The translations under genes were made by a program, and so were the position numbers. A stretch of 64,000 nucleotides of DNA from Gymnopilus junonius (taxonomy: Eukaryota > Basidiomycota > Agaricomycetes > Agaricales > Galerinaceae). The stretch covers positions 124,001 to 188,000 of the forward strand of contig JADNYJ010000051.1 in NCBI GenBank assembly GCA_015501075.1. Reading direction: 5' to 3'. Shown here in pieces: positions 47,054-56,191 of this stretch (its first letter is position 1; each line of letters opens with the position of its first letter). Below the pieces are notes generated by a model. It was not told the origin of the DNA, ran no database searches, and saw only the letters and a list, made by a program, of their open reading frames with translations.

Positions 47054-47738
47054 ATGTTCGACCTCAAATGCGGTATTCAGTTACGCGCCTTCCAAACCAC
47101 GCCCACAGATGACCTTGAAGGCATCCTCTCTGCATACAACAATACTGAGGTTGCCCCGCAGATAACTGAGCGCTTCATCATTCCACGAGGCCAAAAGCTC
47201 AAGGATGAATTCAAAGAACTCATTGAAACAAAGGCAGAAATGTTCTGTACCATCGAAACCACACCACCTAAGACGCAGCTCGAAGGAGATGAAAAACATG
47301 AGCCTCGCTATGTTGGATTTACAGCGCTCTGGGCCGCCCCACAACCAGGACAGCGATATTCAAAATATTCAATTGTTCTACTACCCGAATTTTGGAACAA
47401 AGGCTACGGCCAGGTTATCACTAAGTTCATGGTCGATTATGCGTTCCTTAATTTGAACATGCACCGAATATCACTGGAGGTGTATGAAGGGAATGACAGA
47501 GCAACGGCGGTATACAAAAAATGGTGTGTCGACACCGCCTCTCCTGAAATTGTAATATGCTCATACACATGCACAATGCAGTGGTTTCGTTGAAGAAGGT
47601 AGGTTGAGAAAGGTTACCTGGGTCAATGGAGCTTGGAGGGATATCCACTTGATGGGTATCCTTGCCGAAGAGTGGACTGAACTGCGGAAGCTGGAACAAC
47701 AGGAACTTAGTGGCATGACTCCGAGGGATGTAAAATGA
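47054..47738 (+). CDS. GNAT-family N-acetyltransferase, tandem copy 2
   Basis: A paralogue of the preceding gene, same strand and same single-intron position (after Y-K-K, at the Cys of C-G-F-V). Start M-F-D-L-K-C-G-I-Q-L-R-A-F. Core: Y-S-I-V-L-L-P-E-F-W-N-K-G-Y-G-Q, F-L-N-L-N-M-H-R-I-S-L-E-V, G-N-D-R-A. After the intron (GTGTGT/ATGCAG): G-F-V-E-E-G-R-L-R-K, W-R-D-I-H-L-M-G-I-L-A-E-E-W. It has a longer C-terminus ending P-R-D-V-K at 47738. The two copies share perhaps half their residues, so the duplication is old. Confidence 0.87.
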
Positions 47739-47761
47739 ATATATTACAAGTGTCAGTGGTG

Positions 47762-48715
47762 CTATGATTTTATCCAGAGTTTTTTGTTGCCTACGAGGTA
47801 ATCTTTTAAGCTTTTGCGTCCGACAATGACTCCGCTGCCCTTCAATATACCTTCCTCATATCCTTCCGCAATTTTGGCTTCCATGGATGTTAGCATAGAC
47901 GCATAATCTGATGTTAGCCCAAACCCCTCCCAAAATACTTTCGAATCTTGATGTATCAAACGCTTGTGGCTTATCTTCCTACCAAGCAAGTCGGTCAGAA
48001 GCCCAGCAACCTGCAGAGAGCGCCCAAGTTACCATCACAATTTTTATAATAATTGCGTAGGACCAGTTACCTCGTCGTACGAGTACAGTTGAGGGCCTAC
48101 CACGAAGAACTCTGTATTGGGACTCTTATCAGAAACCAGTGCATCATAGGCAGCTTTGGCAATGTCGTCGACACCGACGAATGCAACACGACCATCTTCA
48201 GCGACAGTGGGGATCTCATCCTTATCTCGGATACTTGACAAATAAAATGTTCCAGAATTGTCTGTCACCCACATGCGTAAGACTCGTTTTATTGTGGAAG
48301 AATTCAGATTCATACCTGTAAACCACGTCGGTCTAATAATCGCGTAGTCCACTCCAACGTCAACGAGGTATTCGTGTACTTTTCCGTCCACAATATCACC
48401 TTTATCCATAGTACTAGAACTACCGTGAACGAACCGCTTTACGCCTTTGGAAATGGCGAGGTCGATGAAAGGTTTAACGGTTGGGAGGGAATCAAAGATC
48501 GGAGGTGCAATGAGATAGATTTTGTCGATGTTGGGATCGGCCTTGAAAGGGTTTTCAAAAGTCTTCGCTTCGGACCAATCGAATTTGACGGATCTGAAAG
48601 GGGCGGGGGCCTTGCCAGAGCGTGAGGCAAGTAGTATGGAATGATCATTCTCGTGCAGAAGCTGAGCTAGTCGAAAGCCTGTCTTTCCCGTGCCACCGGT
48701 GATGAGAATCGTCAT
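47762..48715 (-). CDS. NmrA-like / festuclavine-dehydrogenase-like oxidoreductase, copy 2
   Basis: Start M-T-I-L-I-T-G-G-T-G-K-T-G (48715) with the dinucleotide-binding loop. Then F-D-W, F-E-N-P-F-K-A-D-P-N-I-D-K-I-Y-L-I-A-P-P, G-V-K-R-F-V-H-G-S-S, and I-I-R-P-T-W-F-T-G-M-N. One long exon plus a last exon with L-L-G-R-K-I-S-H and terminal K-K-L-W-I-K-S. It is clearly paralogous to 38453-39401 but lacks that gene's mid-gene intron. Its 3' end lies 23 bp from the stop of the convergent GNAT copy 2. Substrate unknown. Confidence 0.86.
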
Positions 48716-49712
48716 TGGATTCAGAGAAGGCGTATGAGAGAATGTAGTTAGAAAGGTTATTATCAAATAGACCAGAGCAGAAGCCTCCGACACTATATAT
48801 GACAATCCCTAGGCGGAGGTTAATAGCGTTTCGCATGAATATTGTTAGTACTACTGCTTGGGTATTGGTAATATACCAGCGCTTTCAAATTCATTACTCA
48901 GGTGCCAAGGCCAGAAGCCCAGACTGACCAATGTTGAAAGTATGAAGGACAGGGCGATCAGCACGGCCAAAGCACTGAGCTTCTATTCCCGTCTCTGACA
49001 GCAAGTTCAGTCAGGAATAGAATATGCATTCAATATACAGCAAGCGAAAAAAAAATACCTATTGGCGGCAGCTGTATTGCGAATGGATCTAAGTTGCAGT
49101 TCGCCAAGATAAGTCCAACATCCAAATTGGGAGAGGTCAGGCAAAACTACCTTCGAGAATTGAGGTCTGAAAGGTTCTCCTTAAAATGAAGGAGCGTCTG
49201 CTAGTGAACATCATACCATCCTACCCATCCCAACCCAAAGCACATACAGAGGGAGAAAAGCACAAATCAAGCACATATAATAATCATCCAATTTTGAACC
49301 CACAGTCGAGTTCTTACTCATTCGACGTTTGACCGTTCTAATCCTGCTGAGTGTCAGACACTTGAGCCCCAGTAGGAGTCCCACAAACATCACATATCCT
49401 CCAACCTCTACAGTTGTGAGGGTTCATCTTTTCTATGACTTTGGATCGGACGACGTTGAGGCATGGGGGTGTTCCACCAAAACAGGTTTGTATGCAGGGA
49501 TATAACCAGCACCAGAGTGAGTGTTGTCCGGCTGAGACGCAACTTGAACACCAAGACCGTACTAAGTAGGGTTATTTGGTTAGATTTACTGTAAAGCCTG
49601 TAAAGCCAGATATTTTTATCACGGACCCGAGGATGGCATCCCGGAACACATCAGAACTCGTCCAGTTCTGGGCTAGGCGTGATGTGATTGCAACATGAAG
49701 GTAACCGAGCTT
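48716..49712. other. Intergenic, nothing recognised
   Basis: AT-rich, near the hAT element. A minus-strand hydrophobic frame (49211-49393) has no recognised family. Confidence 0.4.
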
Positions 49713-49720
49713 GCGGAAAG

Positions 49721-51095
49721 TAGTGATGCCGCGAGTTGGAGTTAGCTCGAGTCGATTTGAGCTCGAGCTTGATGGGAAACCTCATTAGGAAGTCGAGCCG
49801 AGTTCAGCTCGAGCCACCTCGTGATGCTCGTCTTCCAAAATAGGTCAAACTGTCATCCGATGCCGTACACCGTGTACTGCGGCAAACAGGTGGCCGAGTT
49901 CTTTGCGCTTTGACTGCTTCCACCATCTCACAACGTCGCCGACGCTCTGCACGATCCCTTCCCCTTGATTCCGAACCTATTTCCCTCAAGATTTCGGACA
50001 CGCAATCCATGAGTCGGTTGCATGTGCCACCGTTCCTCACTTTGCCCTTTCTGGGCATGGTCTCCGGTGATGGAGGCGCAAACACGACGCGTCGGGGACC
50101 GCGCCATGGACCGCGCCGTTGATTGTTGAGCAGGATTGTTTATGGTGGGCTCGGAGGTATAAATTGGAGTGGTTATTGGAGGAAGAGTATCATAGGCCTT
50201 GTGGATGCTGTGTTCTTGTGGCAGTCCTCACATGATCGCAAGGCAGTAGAAGATGAACTGCATGCTTATGAAACTGCTGGAGTTCTCAAGGATGAAGAAT
50301 TGGAGGATTTTGATATTGTAATGTTTTGGCAGGTAACGGATTCATTTATTCTTTGCGATTTACACATCGGAGCTGATAAATTACAATAGGAGAATGCGAC
50401 AAAATATAAGCTCTTATATCGAGCTGCAATGGATGTTCTCCCTGTGCAAGCTTCAGCTGTGCCTTGCGAAAGGGTCTTCTCATCAAGTAAAGAAACAGAT
50501 ACCTCTCGCAGATCCAACATGGAGGATATTCGGATGGAAGGGCTGCAGATTCTGAAATTTCGTTTTCGAAATGATCGGCTAACCTTCACAGATGACTTGA
50601 TATGCAGTGATGAGGAACTTTCCGTGATTGACTTAGACCCAGCCGTGGTTGAGGAGCTGCTGGAATCTGGCAGGGTTGCAGAACTACAGGAATACATTGA
50701 GGAATCATGGAAGGGATGGGGCAATGAGGGTGCTCAAGATGTTAATGGGTGTGATGTTTAATTAAAGGATAACTTTCCAATTTCGTTCTTTAAAGATTTG
50801 ACTTTATACTTAATGTTAGTTACAAGTAATATTAGTTCTACTCTACTGGCATATATTTCTACTCATCTTGATAAATCCTTACCACTTTTTCTGTCCTGGA
50901 AGCCTGCCTGTACCTCGTCTTTGCAGTTTGTGGCCGAGCTTGGCGGAGTTTCATTTGCGAACCCATTTTGGATGTAATGTCGAACCCTGACACACAAGCT
51001 GATCGAGCTCAGCTTAGCTCGATGCAGCTCGAGCCGTCGGAGTTCCAACTCCCATCAGCTCGAGTTCAGCTTGAGCTCGACTCGCGGCAACACTA
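49721..51095 (+). mobile_element. Internally deleted hAT transposon
   Basis: The left end TAGTGATGCCGCGAG and right end CTCGCGGCAACACTA are imperfect inverted repeats, followed by further matching AGCTCGAG-rich subterminal sequence. An exact 8-bp target duplication GCGGAAAG flanks it (49713-49720 and 51096-51103). It contains the 3' part of a hAT transposase gene. Size (1,375 bp) and missing transposase core show it is non-autonomous. Confidence 0.88.
50123..50761 (+). pseudogene. hAT transposase C-terminal fragment (dimerisation domain)
   Basis: Two exons joined by an intron (50331-50387) encode F-D-I-V-M-F-W-Q, then Y-R-A-A-M-D-V-L-P-V-Q-A-S-A-V-P-C-E-R-V-F-S-S-S-K-E-T. This is the signature of the hAT family C-terminal dimerisation domain (W...P...A-x-S-x-x-x-E-R-x-F-S). 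An acidic tail follows and ends at 50761. The BED finger, catalytic DDE residues and RNase-H core are absent, so it cannot transpose itself. Confidence 0.85.
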
Positions 51096-51103
51096 GCGGA
51101 AAG

Positions 51104-52099
51104 GAAGTCAAAAAGGAAGTTAATTACAAAGGCTTTTTTTAGAGTCATGTACAGTAGGGACTCAAGGGAAATTTTTTAGTCAAAGAGAATAGATCACCAA
51201 AATTTCAGCATTCTTTTCAGGAGACAGAGAAATTTTTTTGAAGTTCAAAGGTATGGAAAAGACGTGTCTAGAGTGTACATGAGCTCACACCGGCATGCTC
51301 GGGAGAGCTTGAGCCACCCATCACTCCGAGGCTCTGGCTTTACAGCGGAAATGAACCAGCTCACTTTGTGTAAATCCAGTGTAAAGCGAGCTGGATTTAC
51401 CGTAAATCCCTCCAGATAAGCTACTTATTGAACTTATGTCCGCCAAAAGGAATACTTATTGCCTTGAACCAGCTCAAATTGCAGTCTGCAGAAGCAGTAC
51501 CCAGTTCAACTGCATTGAAAAGGCCATTGCTGCTGTCTATTCCCATTGTAACATATTTAGTACATGTTTCTGCATTTCTGTGTAATTATTTTGGTACATA
51601 AGATGTGTTTAAGGGAGGGAGGGAGGGAACAGAGCTCGAGATGAGACCGAAGACGGCTGCCAAAGACGCATCCCGCTGCCAAGTGATGGGCTGAGAAGTG
51701 GGCTATTTTTGGGCCACCCAGCGCATCAGTCCCATCAATCTGCCCTCGGTGTCCATCCCAATCGAGCTGGGGAAAGCCATGCCTGCAAGTTCTCTTGACT
51801 TTGGAGGACAACCAGGTGCTCGAACGCGACGCGTCTGCCCTCGATTGCAGGTCACGAGCATGTGACTCTCGGCACGCTCGGTGCCTGCCCAAGCCCCCCG
51901 TAAATCCCTCAGCATAAGTACTAGTAAAGTAAATTTCCTTGACTTGGAATTGGAATTATTTGTGACTGACTACATTACATAGTAACTCAGGTAGCTTTGA
52001 ACTACCTTGCCAGTTCTTCGTAAACTATAAGTATAATAATAATAAAAGCGAATCATAGCACTGCAAGGGGGACGTTGTCTGGACTAGCACTCCCCAACA
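51104..52099. other. Intergenic between transposon remnants
   Basis: No supported gene. Contains repeated motifs around TTTACCGTAAATCCCTC (51396-51413; a similar CCCGTAAATCCCTCAG at 51898) and direct/inverted TGTAAAG words (49590-49610, 51370-51390), possibly debris of other elements. Confidence 0.4.
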
Positions 52100-53021
52100 T
52101 TCAGTGGGGCTCACTTTCTATAGGTGTGGGCCCACCTAATATTAAATTAAATTAAATTAATTAAATCGAAGAAGGGAGGGAAGAAATAAATAAATCACGC
52201 AGTGTCTATATAGGTGAAGGTCATCTAGCATGCCGTGATTTGATGAAATCTGCAGGGGCCGAAAGCAGTCCATTTTTTTGAGGTGTGCTTCGCGCATTTA
52301 GGTATGAAATTGATCTGGTCCTTGATTTGGGTAGGTCCGAGTAGCACATTATTTTTTCCTACTGCGCTTCGCGCGGCCCTCTCAATATGCATACAGTCAT
52401 CCCCAGCCAGTGAGACACCAAATCTTGGTCGCCTTCAGATAACTTTTTGTAGCAATTCTGGGGAAATCTGTTTAACTCATTAGGTGCATATAACAGTCAG
52501 CTACATATGTAGAATTTTCTGGGCTAAAATATTATGAATTGAAACGACGATTGTAAAGTCAGTTGAAATCTGCCTTATCATGAAAAAACATCTCAGTGAG
52601 ACAGTCACATTTGATAGTTCACATGACCAAATCAGGACATGAATGATCTCATTGGAAATCTATTTTCAGTCATCTTCATCTTCATCGTCTTCCTCCTCCT
52701 GCTCAAGCTCGTCTTCCTCATCGGATTCTTCGATTCCAGTGATTTGTGTGTTTAAACACATTACAAGAGGTGAGATGGGCTTTGAAAAAACTGTTCTTGA
52801 TGACGGTAGATGCATTGGGACAGTATTCTAAATTTGTTCCCAAAACAGAAACATGACATGACAGTACGTGAATAATCTAAGATACTGCTCCTCATCTCCC
52901 TTCCTCGATCTTCATGTCTGCTGGGTATATAACACTGATCTTCATGATATTTTGAGACTTACAATATAGTAGTTAAGTATTATAGCAAAAAAGAAAAAAA
53001 TCACATCGATATTGTCCAAAC

Positions 53022-53968
53022 CAAGGGGGTGTCAGGAAAAAATTACATGCTATCGACTCAGATTATTTTTTAAGCGGAGGGCGAGGCACCCCCCCCCCCA
53101 GGTCACGTGTAGTAATTTAAATATAGATCACATGATTTCTGAAGGCTGCCACTGTTGAACGGTTGATACCCCCCTCTTCGTCGATAACTCACCGCCTCCT
53201 TGCTCGCTTCGTGTCCCGCCTCGAACTCGACATTTTACAAGCGTTGCAAACCCATCCCTTCTTCAGTGGATGGACTTTCCCAACACAAGCAAGATGGTAC
53301 TAGAGGTTAATGTCAAGTAAGTCACTGAAGCTTGCTCTGACACTTGATTCTGCTCACCCATTGTGTCTCGCAGCCAGCCTTCTTGCATTGTATAATATCG
53401 GAGTTGCCTGCAGATAGAAGTTGCCCACAGGTACACTCATTTAAAATGACGTGCCTTTTCCTCGCGGTTCTCCTACCGACTGGAATGTCATCTCCTGGCT
53501 CTTCTTCAAGTCCTTCGAGCTCGTCTGGTGTGGACAATGTCATCACATTGCGAACAAATGGTAAACCCTTTCGCGTCAACAATAAGATGATCAGGTGGCT
53601 AAAAGGAAGCACGTCAGTAACTCCTCTTTGGCATTGGTCAAACACTTGCCGGGTCAGCCATAAAATATGTCAGATATGCAGGATGAGGTTAACGATGTCC
53701 AAAAGCACAGAGAACATTTATTCCAATGTCTATATAATGCGTTGAAGAGGGCCATGCCACCCATTGTGCAATCTCTAGGCCTGTTGCCATCTATTTCGAG
53801 CAATTGTGGCCCTTTTCTGCTTATTGGGAAGTCATTGATGTCATTCTGACGGCCTTCTGGCGGCCCTGGAATCAAAATATAGTATAGGTTCTGCTAATTT
53901 TTTAAGCCGATGGCCAGGTACCCCCCCCCTAGGTTGATATTTTTTATTTTTTTTCTGACACCCCCTTG
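53022..53968 (-). mobile_element. hAT-like PHD-carrying element, copy 2 (inverted)
   Basis: Near-identical reverse complement of 32538-33482, with the same CAAGGGGGTGTCAG ends. It sits inside the outer element, its right end touching the inner boundary of that element's right terminal repeat. Unlike copy 1 there is no matching 8-bp duplication: the flanks are GTCCAAAC and CCCACACC. One flank has probably been altered or deleted. Confidence 0.82.
53186..53645 (-). CDS. Transposon-borne PHD-finger protein, copy 2
   Basis: The same two-exon frame as copy 1 on the minus strand: acidic stretch, C-T-C-G, C-K-K-A-G-C-E-T-Q-W, an intron at about 53297-53354, then Y-H-L-A-C and C-D-A-C, and a basic tail. 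Only a few substitutions separate the copies, and the frame remains open in both. Its start is unresolved as in copy 1. Confidence 0.6.
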
Positions 53969-54351
53969 CCCACACCTATAGAAAGTCAGGCTCCTAAAAC
54001 CAGCCTCTAGTATCACTCGCAAGAGCTTCATCTGAGAGCGGGATGCATGTGTTTCATCAGAGAGCAAACATGGTCAAATATTTTGATGTACAAACAAAGC
54101 TAAGGGCTCAAGCTCGCGATATAGTGGGGATCGGCATGGTCCATTGACAAAGCGTGCTATTTGTCCCTTGTTTGTCCCTGATAAACGTCAGTTCCTCTTA
54201 ACATCCACTTTTCCTCTGTCCCACCCATGCTTCCACATGCCCTAAAAAATCCGAAAAAATATTTAGAATGTATAAAAGGCCTCTAACTTTAATTTGTTGT
54301 CCGGATTTTAAAATTTTTTGAGTTTTTCCTGATAAAATTAAAAAAACTGTC

Positions 54352-54690
54352 AGTAAATCACCTCGCCTTTAGCCAAATTGGAAGGAAAATGGAATCCTGA
54401 ACAACCAAAGATTTGAAAACATATTCTACACCTATTTGTGCAAGAAAAACCAACAGATGAGGTTCTGTGATGCAAAGCAGGCATGGGCTGTCGGTGGGCT
54501 GTCAAAGGGCATAACGGATCAGTAAATCGCACCCCCTTGGGGCCAAACCAGAAGGAAAATGAAATTCCAAACAAGAACAGGCTTAGAAACTTGTTTTATA
54601 CAGGTTCGTTTGAGGAAACTGAATGAATGAAGTCCTGTGAAGCAAAGTGGGCATTGGCTGTCAGCGGGCTGTCAAGGCGCGGAAGGGATC
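54352..54690 (+). repeat. Two diverged tandem units inside the MULE
   Basis: The units at about 54352-54521 and 54522-54690 share an order of matching words: TCAGTAAATC, CCAAA/CCAAATTGGAAGGAAAATG, GAGG...TGTGA(T/A)GCAAAG, GGCT GTC...GGGCTGTCAA, (A)GGGATCA. They are imperfect copies of about 170 bp. Confidence 0.6.
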
Positions 54691-55283
54691 ACCAATGACT
54701 GATGCACGCAGCGTGCATTGACATGCTGGAATGCATTCTGCTCAATTCTCTTCATCTCTTGCTCCCATCTTGTTTATATTACTTGCATATACCCTGCTAT
54801 CTTTTTTGACCTTTCTAAACTCTCTTCTTCCCAATTTTGGTGTGTACTATAGTCTTTTTGTCAATTTAATACACACCCTGTGCGCACTCAAAACATGGAT
54901 GCGGCCAACTTGTATTAAAAAACAAGGTTTGCTCTGGACGTTTCTGCACTTATGGAATATGGTTACCTGCATAATACCAACATTCCTGAAAAATTCTGAG
55001 CTGAAAAAACATCCTCTGAATTTTTTAGGCCCTCCAGGAGTTGCTGAACTCTTCAAGTATTGTACAAAATGTTTATTGCTCACTAAATACCCTTTGGAAG
55101 AGATTTTTTTTCAATAAAATTTCCAGGTAATGATGCAACGCATATACATTCACGATATTGTTTACTCAGAACAGCTATAAAGGCAGGAGGAAGGGGGTAA
55201 AGCTCCTGGAACAAGGAGGAACTGATGAAAAGAAGGCTTTGGCTGTGAGACAAACATAGCCAAACATCATGATTTTCCATCAG

Positions 55284-55912
55284 GCCATGCCGATCCCCAG
55301 ATATAGAGGCTGGCATTTTATAGATTCACGTGATCTGTGTGGGCAATGTCAAGGCTGTTTTTACAGTGTGACACGCAGGCGCGTCACCAGAACCATGCCC
55401 AATTTGGAACTGCTGAATTTCCCCCCTTGTCCACTACAATTAGGAGGTAAACCCCTTTCCTCATGTCGATTTAGCCATGCCATTTGTTCAAACAGTTAAA
55501 GATAAATACAATTGGCACAATTAGCAATTATGCTGCTTGAATAAGTGAGAAACATGCAAGGTAACCTTCCCATGGTGTTATTGTAATGAGTGCAAGTGAA
55601 TGGGTTCACCTAATTGTACACAAAAATATGGCTCTCCTGCTCATTCACACTAGAATTATGGTAACAGTAACAGTAGACACATTATTAAAGAAAACTCACA
55701 CCTAATTTGCATAAATACAGGGGAAGGAACTTAATACTTGAAAGAATTATTGGATTAACAGCCCACAATGCCTCTCCCTTGTCGCTCTGCAGTTGATGAT
55801 GTTCTCCGTGCCTCCGAGCATGCGAGCATCGATATCGGCGGCTTCCTGCTGTAAAAAAAAACCTTGACGGTTGCCCACGCAGATCACGTGAATCTATAAA
55901 ATGCCAGCCTCT
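55284..55912. repeat. Internal inverted repeat in the MULE
   Basis: 55303-55372 (ATAGAGGCTGGCATTTTATAG onward through CACGTGATCTG) is the reverse complement of 55858-55912, with few mismatches. The adjacent CATGCCGATCCCC (55286-55298) is the reverse complement of 54126-54138. This indicates a further nested foldback element or a rearranged extension of the TIR. Confidence 0.6.
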
Positions 55913-56191
55913 ATATCGCGAGCTTGAGCCCTTAGCTTTGTTTGTACATCAAAATATTTGACCGTGTTTGCTCTCTGATGAAACACATGCGTCCCGCTCT
56001 CAGATGAAGCTCTTGCGAGCGATACTAGAGGCTGGTTTTAGGAGCCTGATAGAAAGTGAGCCTTCAGTGGAAGAAACACAGAAATGCCGGGCCGGAGTGA
56101 CTCAACCATTTATCGCTTCCGCATTTGTATGCGATGACGTAAGTTAGCTTTAATCTTTCCTTGCCATCTACGTCCATCTACCATATCTGTC

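Larger units (their letters stand above)
53987..56048. mobile_element. Mutator-like non-autonomous element (MULE) with 138-bp TIRs
   Basis: Terminal inverted repeats 53987-54124 and 55911-56048 start CAGGCTCCTAAAACC and differ at only about three of 138 positions. An exact 9-bp target duplication ATAGAAAGT flanks it (53978-53986 and 56049-56057). Long TIRs with 9-bp duplications define Mutator-like elements. The interior holds no MULE transposase; a frame at 54731-55117 is hydrophobic and unrecognised. It is inserted in the right terminal repeat of the outer element, and is therefore younger than it. Confidence 0.88.
52108..56062. mobile_element. Outer DNA element of a nest, split by two later insertions
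   Basis: The left end GGCTCACTTTCTATAGGTG (52108 onward, about 24 bp) recurs reverse-complemented at the right. The right copy is interrupted: its inner part lies at 53968-53986 and its outer part, AGAAAGTGAGCC, at 56051-56062. An exact 8-bp target duplication TTCAGTGG flanks the whole (52100-52107 and 56063-56070). The remaining own interior (52132-53021) has only a Ser-rich low-complexity frame and no transposase. The superfamily is uncertain; the 8-bp duplication fits hAT or KDZ-type elements. Confidence 0.75.

Noticed and set aside
52643..52831. Ser-rich 62-codon frame as a gene
   Set aside because: Simple-sequence TCTTC/TCATC repeat inside transposon debris; no conserved features.
32530..53976. 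Inversion of the 33.5-53.0 kb segment through the two inverted PHD elements
   Set aside because: Recombination would leave mismatched flanks on both copies, but copy 1 has a perfect 8-bp duplication.
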